Assembly (NCBI GenBank): GCA_910585295.1
Contig: CAJUDE010000021.1
Coordinates: forward strand, 1-64,000
Length of the DNA stretch: 64,000 nucleotides
From: an uncultured Lachnospiraceae bacterium
GTDB taxonomy: Bacteria > Bacillota > Clostridia > Lachnospirales > Lachnospiraceae
Direction of reading: 5' to 3'
Within the stretch, counting starts at the first letter, position 1. Each line of letters starts with the position of its first letter. Of the stretch, positions 41,581 to 50,495 are shown piece after piece. Below the pieces are notes generated by a model. It was not told where the DNA came from. It saw only the letters and a program-made list of their open reading frames with translations, and ran no database searches. The translations under genes were made by a program, and so were the position numbers.

Positions 41581-43469
41581 TTATGTTCTAATATATCTGA
41601 GTATTCCCGTTCTGACATGGGGGTTTCCCCCTGCTCCAAATACCCAAGTTTACGCAGCGTTTCTATTGTACCCTTGCATCCGCGCCCCAGGATTACTGTC
41701 ACATATTCTGGATATTTTCCAGAATATTCCTCCTCTTCCCCACTTTGGAACAGCCTGGACCCTTTTGGCGCTTTATAGCAAAAGGTAAGTGTGTCAGCAT
41801 AATTTTCCAATTCCCTTTTCCTATGCCCATATGGGTAGATGCGGTAAGCCCCTGACAAAATATCTTCTTTCAGCGCAAGGAATAACTGCTCCGCCTCATC
41901 CCTGGAAAACTCCCGGAAGCTATATTCCCCATCCCTGCCAGCATGGATGTAATTGCCGCCTTCTGTAATTTCCACCCCCTCATAGCCGCTGGAAAAAAAG
42001 TATTCCATATATTTCTCAGGGTCATGTTCCAACTCCAACAGTTTAAAGACAGCCCCTTCCTTATTTTCTACATGGAATTTGTCTAATGGCAGGCACCAGC
42101 TCCGCCTTAAGGATTTCCCATTTTTCAATTGGTAGGTCAGCTTCCATACCATATAAGGGGGCGTTTCCAGCTCAGCATAATTGCCAAAATACCCTTCATA
42201 CTCCTCCTTTTGCTGAACCACAGACTGATGGGCATTTAAGCATTCCTCAATTTCAGACGGCTCTTCCAGATAACTCTGGTAGCCCCCGTCCACATAAATC
42301 CCTGCGACCTCGCCTGCTGTTGGCATTTTTCCCTCAAGGCCCATTACATCCGTTTCCAGGCATACCAAAAACAATACCAGGATTGCCAGAAATGACCCTG
42401 CTTCCACAACCCTGCCCCTGGCAAACACCAGGAATTTTTTCCTTAACAGCATTTCACATAGGAAGAACCCTGCCACGCCCGTCATACCGGCGCATACCAG
42501 GATAAGCGAAAAAATATTCCCATATTTTTCTGGGGACAGGCTCTCCCAAAAGGCATACGTGCAAAACCCTGCCGCGCCTATGCCGGCGCACCAACGGAAC
42601 ATTGGCCTCAGCCATGGAAAGGACACAATATCAGAAGCTGTCTCCAAATGCCGCCTCCTATAAAGGAACAAAGCTCCAGCCACAAACAGCAAGGCGGCAG
42701 CGGCATACCACGGCACACACTCCAGCCCCCTAAACTCTGGCACAAGCAATTCCCGGTTCCCCTCCTGAAACACCAACTGTACATTTTCTTTTAAAAAGGG
42801 GATTGGGGAAAGCCACTCTCCCCAATTGCCCCCACTGTCCCTGCCCACTCCGTATACAAGCATCCCTGTAGCCGCGTCTGCCACGCTCACCATCCCTTTG
42901 TAAAGGTAATTCAGCCATAGAAAACATAACGCGGCAATCGCTGCCTGCCCGGACAGCATTGCGGCAAACACTGCCATGCTGTAAGACAGGAGCGCTTCCC
43001 CAGTGGCAAGGCCCAGCCACCAGAGCAAATATTCCATTCGGGTGGCCCCATTGCCAAACCATACAAACACCGTTATGCAAAAAGCAAGGAATTGTGGGGC
43101 TAAAAGAAACAGCAAGCCGGAAATATAATTCGTAAAAAACAATTCCTCCCGCCGTACGGGAAGCGCATGGACCATATTTGCGCTCCTAGGCTGGAACAGG
43201 TAAGAAAACACGGCAATCCCGCTGGCCGCTGCAAAGAAAAATACTGGAAAAGGCGAAATTGCCAAAGTTAAGCTGTCTATTGCGTTCCTAAGCTTTTCCG
43301 CCAACGGCTCCGCCCCTTGCCCAACCCCAACATAAGACCCCATTTGAAGCCATGTACGGATAGGCAGAATCCACAGGCATACCAGCGTATAGGACAGCCA
43401 AACCGGCCACAGGCTGGTGGCATTTTTACGGAATATCGCTGTATTAAAGCAAAATTTCCTGTACTGCAT
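41565..43469 (-). CDS. ABC-2-type transporter permease
   Basis: A 634-residue membrane protein. About ten hydrophobic helices lie in the first 400 residues (for example IAVFSYLFQPRSANMVHALP, LLAPQFLAFCITVFVWFG, FLAILVLFLVCLETDVMG). The C-terminal 240 residues are a soluble, mostly acidic domain without a known motif. The start after GGGAGGGG is 26 bases inside the ATPase gene, so the two are translated together. The phrase PRSANMVHALPVRREELFFTNY is typical of permeases next to YtrB/GldA-like ATPases. The cargo is unknown; peptides or envelope stress compounds are common in such pairs. Confidence 0.85.
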   Translation of the reverse strand: MQYRKFCFNTAIFRKNATSLWPVWLSYTLVCLWILPIRTWLQMGSYVGVGQGAEPLAEKLRNAIDSLTLAISPFPVFFFAAASGIAVFSYLFQPRSANMVHALPVRREELFFTNYISGLLFLLAPQFLAFCITVFVWFGNGATRMEYLLWWLGLATGEALLSYSMAVFAAMLSGQAAIAALCFLWLNYLYKGMVSVADAATGMLVYGVGRDSGGNWGEWLSPIPFLKENVQLVFQEGNRELLVPEFRGLECVPWYAAAALLFVAGALFLYRRRHLETASDIVSFPWLRPMFRWCAGIGAAGFCTYAFWESLSPEKYGNIFSLILVCAGMTGVAGFFLCEMLLRKKFLVFARGRVVEAGSFLAILVLFLVCLETDVMGLEGKMPTAGEVAGIYVDGGYQSYLEEPSEIEECLNAHQSVVQQKEEYEGYFGNYAELETPPYMVWKLTYQLKNGKSLRRSWCLPLDKFHVENKEGAVFKLLELEHDPEKYMEYFFSSGYEGVEITEGGNYIHAGRDGEYSFREFSRDEAEQLFLALKEDILSGAYRIYPYGHRKRELENYADTLTFCYKAPKGSRLFQSGEEEEYSGKYPEYVTVILGRGCKGTIETLRKLGYLEQGETPMSEREYSDILEHKNQQQ

Positions 43470-44343
43470 AATCTGCCCCTCCCATCTCGTAAATAAAGAT
43501 TTCCTCCAAAGATAAGGGAAGGATGTCCACAAACAATGGATGCAGCTTTTCCATCTCCGCCCTTGCCTGTTTGGAATCCCCCCTTATAATCAGCGTATAC
43601 ACCCTTCCTGTATTTGCCATATGCAGCACCTGTATATGCTCCGGCAGCATTGGCGCCCCCTGCTGAAAAGCTGTCTGGATTTTGCAGACAGAGCCTTGCA
43701 GCTCTTTTAAGGAACGCTCAATCTGAACCCTTCCCCGATGCATAATCCCCACATGGTCGCATACATCTTCCAATTCCCTTAGGTTATGGGAGGACACCAG
43801 GATAGTTGTCCCATTTTCCCTTTTTTGGGTAAAGATTAAATTCCATACCTGGCGGCGCATTACGGGGTCCAGCCCATCGACTGGCTCATCCAAAATAAGT
43901 ATTTTGGGGCTGCAGCATAATGCCAGCCAAAAAGACACCTGTTTTTGCATCCCTTTGGACAGCTTGCGGATTCTGCATTTGACGTCTATGTTTTGGAAAG
44001 CCTCCCGCAGCCGTTCAAATAGCCCCTCATCAAAGCTTGGATAGATCCCACGGTAGAACTTTTTCATCTCCAGAGTATTTGCCTGTTGGAAATAGAACAA
44101 GTCATCCGAAATAAAAATCATGTCCTGCTTTACTTCAGGATGCTCAAACACTGGGCTTCCCTGCACCAGGACTTTTCCTGAATCCTGGCGGTAAATACCC
44201 ATAATATGGCGCAGCAATGTGGTCTTCCCGGCGCCGTTTGGCCCTACCAGCCCATAAACCGCCCCTTTCGGCACATGCATATCCACGCCATCCAGCGCGC
44301 AAAATTCCCCAAAATTTTTTCTCAGGCCATCCACTTTGATCAT
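43444..44343 (-). CDS. ABC transporter ATP-binding protein
   Basis: A 299-residue ATPase. Walker A is GPNGAGKTTLL (about 35-45), the Q-loop is in the IYRQDSG region, the signature is LSKGMQKQVSF, Walker B is ILILDEPVDGLDP and the switch is VSSHNLRELE. The C-terminal 80 residues form the accessory domain seen in drug and lantibiotic exporters. It ends 18 bases from yaaA upstream and overlaps the permease gene downstream, so hflX, yaaA, ATPase and permease may be one operon. Confidence 0.93.
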   Translation of the reverse strand: MIKVDGLRKNFGEFCALDGVDMHVPKGAVYGLVGPNGAGKTTLLRHIMGIYRQDSGKVLVQGSPVFEHPEVKQDMIFISDDLFYFQQANTLEMKKFYRGIYPSFDEGLFERLREAFQNIDVKCRIRKLSKGMQKQVSFWLALCCSPKILILDEPVDGLDPVMRRQVWNLIFTQKRENGTTILVSSHNLRELEDVCDHVGIMHRGRVQIERSLKELQGSVCKIQTAFQQGAPMLPEHIQVLHMANTGRVYTLIIRGDSKQARAEMEKLHPLFVDILPLSLEEIFIYEMGGADYAVQEILL

Positions 44344-44361
44344 TCTTTATCCATCCCTTTT

Positions 44362-45105
44362 CTATTTTAAAAATACATACGTATCTTTATCGGAAAATTC
44401 CTCCGCATATTTATAGCCCAAGCCTTGAAACCCTTTGACCCCCTCTGTTTCCTCTACCGCATGTTTGGCCAGGTAACGCACCATCTCGCCCCGCGCCATT
44501 TTTACCTGGGTCCCCTTCTCTATTACCTTCCCATCCTTTAACTCCCCAAAACGGCAGGTAAGGAACCTGTCCCTGGGTGAAAGCCACGGCGTTATGCATT
44601 TGCTGTATTCTTTGGAAGCAAGGTTCAGCACTGTTTTGGCACCCCTGCAGGCCTCTTTGTAAATTTTATCCCCCCAGAAACCGTAAAGGCTATGATAACG
44701 CCCAATCTGTATCCCCGCCTGCATCTCCAGACGGTATGGGACAACCCCGTCAAATGGCTTTAGCACGCCGTAAAACCCAGACAGGATGCAAAGATGGCGC
44801 TGCACATATTCCCAGGACTGATCCTCAAACACTGCTGGAGCCATATACTGATACTGGATGCCCTCATAAGCCAGCAAAGCCGGCGTCAGCCCTTTAGACA
44901 AATCCATTTGCGCATACCGCCTATAGTTTAACTCCGCGATCTTATCATTGCATTTCCAGATACGTTTTGCCTCCTGGTAATCCAGGCTTTTCATATACCG
45001 CCTTAGGCAATCTGTTTCCTGCAGGAACACAGGCATCCCACGGCATTCCATGGTATCTGTGTCCTGCCTCATCTTCTTTGCAGGGGAAATTATGATTTTT
45101 ACCAT
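44362..45105 (-). CDS. yaaA: YaaA-family peroxide stress protein (DUF328)
   Basis: A 247-residue protein with the YaaA opening IIISPAKKM and conserved blocks PALLAYEGIQYQYM, LCILSGFYGVLKPFD, YRLEM and FWGDKIYK, NLASKEYSKCI, and a C-terminal VKGFQGLGYKY. In E. coli YaaA binds DNA and lowers free iron during peroxide stress. The start at the second ATG is chosen as closest to the family N-terminus; a Met three codons earlier is possible. It follows hflX after 17 bases. Confidence 0.93.
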   Translation of the reverse strand: MVKIIISPAKKMRQDTDTMECRGMPVFLQETDCLRRYMKSLDYQEAKRIWKCNDKIAELNYRRYAQMDLSKGLTPALLAYEGIQYQYMAPAVFEDQSWEYVQRHLCILSGFYGVLKPFDGVVPYRLEMQAGIQIGRYHSLYGFWGDKIYKEACRGAKTVLNLASKEYSKCITPWLSPRDRFLTCRFGELKDGKVIEKGTQVKMARGEMVRYLAKHAVEETEGVKGFQGLGYKYAEEFSDKDTYVFLK

Positions 45106-45122
45106 TGCTCCCATTCCCCCGC

Positions 45123-46391
45123 CTATTCTGCGCCGCCCATCTTTTTCTCCAAGTTCCAGTACAATTCTTCTGGGACGAACGCCTTTACATAGATGCCATT
45201 TTCTTGGTATGCTTCTTCTAACAGTTCCCCATGTTTACGGATAACCGAAAGCTGCCCCCCCTGGCCATAAGGGAAAATGCCTTCTAACAGCCGTTTGTCC
45301 TCCCGCAGGATTTCTTCCAGCGATTCTTTCAAAAGGTCAAGCCCTTCCCCTGTCTTAGCTGAAATTTTCAGTATCTTGTCCGCCTGGAAATCTATGGCCT
45401 GCCCTTCGTTTCCCACTTTATCCTGCTTGTTGAACAATGTAATTATTTTCTTCCCAGACACACCCAGGCTCCCTAACGTCTCATAGACAATATGCATCTG
45501 TTTTTCCATTTGTGGGTTAGACGCATCCACCACATGGATAATAATGTCTGCATATTTTGCTTCCTCTAATGTGCTGCGGAACGCCTCAATCAAGTGGTGG
45601 GGCAGTTTACGGATAAACCCAACGGTGTCTGTAAGCAATACTTCCTGCCCACTGTCCAGCTTCAAATTTCGGGTGGTGGGGTCTAACGTGGCAAACAGTT
45701 TGTCCTCTTCCAACACAGATGCATTGGTCAAATGGTTCAAAAGCGTGGATTTCCCTGCATTGGTGTACCCAACAATTGCAGCCACCTTCGCCTTGCTGCG
45801 CTCCCGCTGCCCCCTTGTGACTTCCCTATGCCTTTGCACCTGCCTCAATTCCTGGTTTAACTGGGCAATCCTGCTTTTAATAAGCCTTCGGTCCATCTCC
45901 AGCTTTTTCTCCCCCGGCCCCCTTGTCCCAATGCCGCCGCCAAGCCTTGACATGGAAATCCCAAGCCCAGTCAGGCGGGTCATCCTGTATTTTAACTGGG
46001 CAAGCTCCACTTGTATTTTCCCTTCGCTTGTGGAAGCCCTTGACGCAAAAATATCCAGAATCACCAATGTACGGTCCATTACCTTGCATTCCAGCGCTTC
46101 TTCCATATTCCGAAGCTGTGCCGGGGTTAGCTCGTCGTCGCAGACAATCCCGTCTGCCTCTAACTCCAACGCCATCTGCTTTAATTCTTCTAATTTCCCT
46201 TTTCCCACATATGTGCCTGGATGGACGGAATCCCGGTTCTGCACGGTAACGCCAACTGTTTCTGCCCCTGCTGTCTCCACCAATTCCCCCAATTCTGCCA
46301 GGGAATCTTTCGTATCGTCATTATCCTGCAGGCAGACGCCTACCAAAATTACTTTTTCTCTTATTTCTTCTATTTCCAATGGTCCCGCCAT
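45123..46391 (-). CDS. hflX: GTPase HflX
   Basis: A 422-residue ribosome-associated GTPase. The N-terminal HflX domain (GVTVQNRDSVHPGTYVGKGK and IVCDDELTPAQLRN) is followed by a coiled linker and a G domain from about residue 200: G1 GYTNAGKSTLLN, G3 DTVGFIRKLPHH, G4 FNKQD and G5 ISAKTG. It rescues or splits stalled ribosomes under stress. The short C-terminal domain is present. It is probably the first gene of a minus-strand operon running to the ABC permease. Confidence 0.97.
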   Translation of the reverse strand: MAGPLEIEEIREKVILVGVCLQDNDDTKDSLAELGELVETAGAETVGVTVQNRDSVHPGTYVGKGKLEELKQMALELEADGIVCDDELTPAQLRNMEEALECKVMDRTLVILDIFASRASTSEGKIQVELAQLKYRMTRLTGLGISMSRLGGGIGTRGPGEKKLEMDRRLIKSRIAQLNQELRQVQRHREVTRGQRERSKAKVAAIVGYTNAGKSTLLNHLTNASVLEEDKLFATLDPTTRNLKLDSGQEVLLTDTVGFIRKLPHHLIEAFRSTLEEAKYADIIIHVVDASNPQMEKQMHIVYETLGSLGVSGKKIITLFNKQDKVGNEGQAIDFQADKILKISAKTGEGLDLLKESLEEILREDKRLLEGIFPYGQGGQLSVIRKHGELLEEAYQENGIYVKAFVPEELYWNLEKKMGGAE

Positions 46392-46476
46392 AAATCCTCT
46401 CTCCTATCTTTTGATTTGGTATTTCGATTTTTTATATTATAGCACATCTTCCTTAAAATATTTTTAAAAATAATAA

Positions 46477-46505
46477 TTGACATATGTTAATTACTGTCCT
46501 ATACT
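46477..46505 (+). promoter_or_regulatory. Promoter of the DUF134-NifX gene
   Basis: TTGACA and TATACT are 17 bases apart. An inverted repeat, GTCCT and AGGAC with the -10 between them, lies just downstream and could be an operator for the gene's own DUF134 domain; that is inference. Confidence 0.8.
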
Positions 46506-46539
46506 GTTTTTATCAGACAGGACTTAGGAGGAAAACTTT

Positions 46540-47283
46540 ATGGCGCGCCCTAGCAAACCAAGGCGTGTATGCCGAATGCCGGCCTGCACCCATTTTTATG
46601 CTGAACACACAGGCTCCCCCCAATGCCGGCAGGGGCTTTTGCTCAGTGTTGAAGAATATGAGGTGGTTCGCTTATTGGATTACCAAGGGCTTACGCAACA
46701 GGAAGCGGCAGCCCAGATGGGCGCTGGGCGCACCACCATCCAGGCGCTGTACACCCAGGCGCGCCGAAAATTGGCACGTTTTTTGGTGGAAGGGTTCCCC
46801 CTCACCATTGCTGGCGGCAGCTACCAGCTCTGCCCCAGCCCGCAAGGCTGCCTGAACCATTTCCTGAAAACGATAAAAGGAGAACATATTATGAAGATTG
46901 CAGTTACCTATGAAAACGGCGAGATATTCCAACACTTTGGCCATACCAGCCAATTTAAAGTATACGAAGTGGAAAACGGCGCTATTGTTTCCTCTGAGGT
47001 TGTAAGCACCAACGGGCAAGGGCATGGCGCCCTGGCAGGCTTTTTGTTCCATGGCGGCATAGATGTATTAATTTGCGGCGGCATCGGCGGCGGCGCAAGG
47101 AATGCCCTGGCAGAAGCTGGGATTGAGCTGTATCCCGGAGCCACAGGAAATGCAGACGCCCAGGTAGAATCTTTCTTAAAAGGGCAGCTTGCCTATGACC
47201 CTGACACGGTTTGCAGCCACCACTCCCATGAGGATGGACATGGCTGCGGCAGCCATAGCTGCGGCTCAGAAAAGTGCCATTAG
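46540..47283 (+). CDS. DUF134 regulator fused to NifX/NifB-type iron-molybdenum cluster-binding domain
   Basis: A 247-residue protein. Residues 1-100 are a DUF134 helix-turn-helix (MARPSKPRRVC at the start; SVEEYEVVRLLDYQGLTQQE and RTTIQALYTQARRKLA). From about residue 118 (MKIAVTYENGEIFQHFGHTS) it is a dinitrogenase cofactor-binding domain of the NifX/NafY type, which may carry an iron-sulfur or iron-molybdenum precursor. The last 25 residues are rich in His and Cys (CSHHSHEDGHGCGSHSCGSE). An AAAGGAGA site lies before the internal ATG at 46891, so a separate C-terminal protein could also be made. A metal-responsive regulator is likely; nif genes are not visible. Confidence 0.88.
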   Translation: MARPSKPRRVCRMPACTHFYAEHTGSPQCRQGLLLSVEEYEVVRLLDYQGLTQQEAAAQMGAGRTTIQALYTQARRKLARFLVEGFPLTIAGGSYQLCPSPQGCLNHFLKTIKGEHIMKIAVTYENGEIFQHFGHTSQFKVYEVENGAIVSSEVVSTNGQGHGALAGFLFHGGIDVLICGGIGGGARNALAEAGIELYPGATGNADAQVESFLKGQLAYDPDTVCSHHSHEDGHGCGSHSCGSEKCH

Positions 47284-47293
47284 TTCGGTAAAA

Positions 47294-47324
47294 AAAGAAT
47301 CCTGCAAAGCAGGATTCTTTTTCT
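47294..47324 (+). terminator. Terminator after the DUF134-NifX gene
   Basis: AAAGAATCCTGC pairs perfectly with GCAGGATTCTTT around a three-base loop and is followed by TTC. The same stem occurs at 13467. Confidence 0.85.
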
Positions 47325-47359
47325 GTATATCCTATAAATTTATCGCCTCAGATAGCTCC

Positions 47360-48862
47360 TTATTGGTTCAACGACGCCACAAACCGGCCAAACGCTTTCT
47401 GCCCTTCTTCCTCCCGTTTGTAAACCCCGGCATGTTCCAGCACTTTGCTGAACACCAGCGCAATTTCATTATGCAGGATATCCATTACATTGCCTTTTGT
47501 CACCTCATCGTATTTGGGAAGGAATTCCTCTACCCAATCTGCATGCTTTTCAATAGATTCGTCTGCGCGGATATCTTTTTTATTTACAATGGCGTCCGCC
47601 AATGTTTCCATCTCATCTTTCAGACGTGCCGGAAGCACTGCAAGGCCCATTACCTCAATCAGGCCAATATTTTCTTTTTTAATATGGTGCAGCTCCGCAT
47701 GGGGATGGTACACGCCCAGAGGATGCTCCTCTGTTGTAATATTATTGCGCAAAACCAAATCCAACTCATAGAAATCCCCGCGTTTTCTGGCTATAGGCGT
47801 AATGGTATTATGCGGCTCCCCGTCTGTCTCTGCAAAAATAAACGCGTCTTCATCGGTATAGCCCCGCCAAGCCGCCAAAATTTTATCTGCCAAAGCAATT
47901 AGCCGCCCCGTATCTTCCCCGGCAATCCGAATGACAGACATCGGCCATTTTACAATGCCAGCTTTCACATCCTCAAAGCCTTTCACTGTAAATTCCCGCT
48001 CTACTGGGGCTTTTGCCATGGCAAATTCATAACTGCCGCCCTGGAAATGGTCATGGCTTAAGATAGACCCCCCAACGATTGGCAAATCTGCATTGGACCC
48101 CACGATATAGTGTGGGAACTGTTTTACAAAATCAAACAACTTGCAGAAAGTCCCATGCTCAATCTTCATTGGGATATGCTTGGAATTAAACACAATACAG
48201 TGTTCATTGTAATATACATAGGGAGAATACTGGAAGCCCCACGGGCTGTCCTGGATAGTCACAGGGATAATCCGGTGGTTCTGCCTTGCAGGATGGTTGA
48301 TGCGCCCTGCATACCCTTCATTTTCCACGCACAGCAAGCATTTTGGGTAGCCGCTCTGCTTAGCGTTTTTTGCCGCAGCAATTGCCTTGGGGTCTTTTTC
48401 TGGTTTGGAAAGGTTGATGGTGATATCCATCTCCCCATATGGGGTCTTGGATTTCCATTTCACATCCTTCGCAATCCGGTAACGCCGGATATAGTCACTG
48501 TCCTGGCTTAACTGATAGTAAAAATCGGTCGCCGCCTTGGGGCCGTCCTTATGGTAAATATCCCAAAACCTGCCGATCACTTCACTGGGGCGCGGCATCA
48601 TTTTTGCCATTAACTTCGTGTCAAATAAATCCCGGTACACCACACCGTTTTCTTCCAACACCCCATGCTCATATGCATAGTCCAAAAGGTCTTTTAACAC
48701 AGACTCCAATTCTACATTTTTGTATATCCCTTCTGGCTCTTCATACTCGTCCATCTGTAGTGTTTCCAGCAATTGGTTGGTAGTGAAAGTCACGTCATCT
48801 TCTGTAATAAGGCCGTGTTCCAGCCCATAGCACACTAATTTTTTAATTGCTTCGTTTACCAT
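47360..48862 (-). CDS. galT: UDP-glucose--hexose-1-phosphate uridylyltransferase, Firmicutes type
   Basis: A 500-residue GalT of the type found in lactobacilli and clostridia, longer than the E. coli enzyme (about 350). Landmarks are GYPKCLLCVENEGYAGRINH, YSPYVYYNEHCIVFNSKH, the active-site region SILSHDHFQGG and EPHNTITPIARKRG. It exchanges UMP between UDP-glucose and galactose 1-phosphate in the Leloir pathway. The ATG after GGGAGGAATTCTG gives the normal length; the frame upstream is longer but lies in the gap after galK. It lies 94 bases after galK and is probably co-transcribed. Confidence 0.96.
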   Translation of the reverse strand: MVNEAIKKLVCYGLEHGLITEDDVTFTTNQLLETLQMDEYEEPEGIYKNVELESVLKDLLDYAYEHGVLEENGVVYRDLFDTKLMAKMMPRPSEVIGRFWDIYHKDGPKAATDFYYQLSQDSDYIRRYRIAKDVKWKSKTPYGEMDITINLSKPEKDPKAIAAAKNAKQSGYPKCLLCVENEGYAGRINHPARQNHRIIPVTIQDSPWGFQYSPYVYYNEHCIVFNSKHIPMKIEHGTFCKLFDFVKQFPHYIVGSNADLPIVGGSILSHDHFQGGSYEFAMAKAPVEREFTVKGFEDVKAGIVKWPMSVIRIAGEDTGRLIALADKILAAWRGYTDEDAFIFAETDGEPHNTITPIARKRGDFYELDLVLRNNITTEEHPLGVYHPHAELHHIKKENIGLIEVMGLAVLPARLKDEMETLADAIVNKKDIRADESIEKHADWVEEFLPKYDEVTKGNVMDILHNEIALVFSKVLEHAGVYKREEEGQKAFGRFVASLNQ

Positions 48863-48956
48863 CAGAATTCCTCCCTTGTTCTTGTAATATATTTGGTCGT
48901 TTGCAGCAAATTGCGGAAACGAACAAAATGCAAGCATTTCATTCGTTTCTGATATG

Positions 48957-50240
48957 TTAAGGCAATACTTTGATCCCGCCAAAAGGCCTTACTTTCAGGA
49001 CATGGCAGGAACCTTCCCCATATAAATGGTCTAATGCCTTCCGATATTCTTCTACAAAGCCATCTGCAACAAACGCCTGTATCGTCCCGGCAAACCCTCC
49101 GCCATGGACGCGGCTTACCCCATTCCCTGGCAAAATGCTATCGCTGACCGCAAGCCCCATAGACACGCTTTGGTTCTGTACGTCTTTGTTGGTATAAATA
49201 TTCTGCAAATATTTGAAAGAAGAATCCCCTGATTCTTTTACTGTGCTTAAAAATCCTTGGAAATCCCCTGCCTTTAAAGCGGAAACCTCGCGCCCTACCC
49301 GTTTATCCTCTTCAAAGAAGTGCAGGGCGCGCAGCACTGGACGGTCCCCACATTTCTCACGTATTTTTGGAATGTCCCTATAAAATTCCTCTGCAGGCAC
49401 TTCGCGCAGGAATTCCTTACCAAAGAATTCTGCAACCTTTTTCATTTCCTGAGGGATTAGGGCATAATCATCCGTCAAATCTGCATGGGAACCTTTGGTA
49501 TCTGTAATGCAGAGGCTATGGTGGTAAGCGCTGAAATCAACCTCCACTTTCTCCACTACCGGATGTTCTGGATTTGCAAAATCAATATGTATCAAGCCCC
49601 CCACAGAACATGCCATCTGGTCCATCAGCCCGCATGGCTTGCCAAAATAAACATTTTCTGCATACTGGGCTACTTGCGCAATCTCTATTGCATTGATTGA
49701 CATATCATTATACAGCCCAGAAAGTATGGTCCCAACAAGCACCTCAAATGCTGCTGAACTAGACATGCCAGCGCCGTTTAGCACATCGCTGGTCACATAC
49801 GCCCGGAACCCTCCTACTTCATGCCCATTTTTCTTAAGCCCATACACCATCCCACGGATAAGCCCGGCAGAGGTCCCTTCCTCCGCATCCTTTTTCTCCA
49901 TGTCAGAGATATCCACCGTAATCATTGGGTAACCGTCAGACAGAAGCTTAATCACATTGTCCTCAGCTTTGCTTACCACTGCAATGGCATCCAGGTTAAT
50001 GGACGCGGCAAGCACTTCCCCATGCTGATGGTCTGTATGGTTGCCCCCTACCTCGCTCCTTCCAGGCGCGCTGAATAATTCCACTGGCCCTGGCCCATAG
50101 AGTTCTTCATACTTGCGGATTGCTTCCTGGTAACGCCCATTCTGGTAAGGCAGCCTGCCAGTGTCTACATAAATCTCCTGCAGCCGGCCTTGATGGGCCT
50201 GTGCCGCAAATTCTTCCAATAATACTTTCGTGTCTTTCAT
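48957..50240 (-). CDS. galK: Galactokinase
   Basis: A 427-residue GHMP kinase that phosphorylates galactose. Motifs are SAPGRSEVGGNHTDHQHG (about 57-74), the ATP loop LNGAGMSSSAAFEVLVG and the C-terminal SRVHGGGFAGTIQAF. Its N-terminus is extended relative to E. coli GalK, as in other clostridial forms. The Met after GGAGAGGG is chosen over a frame that starts in the promoter region. The gene is divergent from a LacI-type regulator across a gap with four repeated operator-like sites. Confidence 0.96.
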   Translation of the reverse strand: MKDTKVLLEEFAAQAHQGRLQEIYVDTGRLPYQNGRYQEAIRKYEELYGPGPVELFSAPGRSEVGGNHTDHQHGEVLAASINLDAIAVVSKAEDNVIKLLSDGYPMITVDISDMEKKDAEEGTSAGLIRGMVYGLKKNGHEVGGFRAYVTSDVLNGAGMSSSAAFEVLVGTILSGLYNDMSINAIEIAQVAQYAENVYFGKPCGLMDQMACSVGGLIHIDFANPEHPVVEKVEVDFSAYHHSLCITDTKGSHADLTDDYALIPQEMKKVAEFFGKEFLREVPAEEFYRDIPKIREKCGDRPVLRALHFFEEDKRVGREVSALKAGDFQGFLSTVKESGDSSFKYLQNIYTNKDVQNQSVSMGLAVSDSILPGNGVSRVHGGGFAGTIQAFVADGFVEEYRKALDHLYGEGSCHVLKVRPFGGIKVLP

Positions 50241-50349
50241 ATTCCCTCTCCTTACCTTAAACATTATTTTTAATAATTTCCAGCCCGTTTTTTTCGTTAA
50301 ATGTGGGGGTTCCACATTCTTTTGCCCTATGTTCCCATTATATATTCTT

Positions 50350-50425
50350 TTTAGTAAACGGTCAATATGTTTAGTAAATAATTATTGTGAAATTCTTATA
50401 TTTTATATTTACTAAATTTACTAAA
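50350..50425. promoter_or_regulatory. Four TTTA(G/C)TAAA operator-like sites between galK and its regulator
   Basis: TTTAGTAAA occurs at 50350-50358 and 50370-50378 (20 bases apart), and TTTACTAAA at 50408-50416 and 50417-50425 (back to back). The 9-base palindromic sites lie in the shared promoter region of galKT and the LacI-type gene. They are the obvious candidates for binding by that regulator. Confidence 0.65.
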
Positions 50426-50495
50426 TTATCTTTCCTTTTCTTTTTTTATCTGTTATACTGTGTCTAATAACCAGTAATTTCCTTCGGAGGTACAC

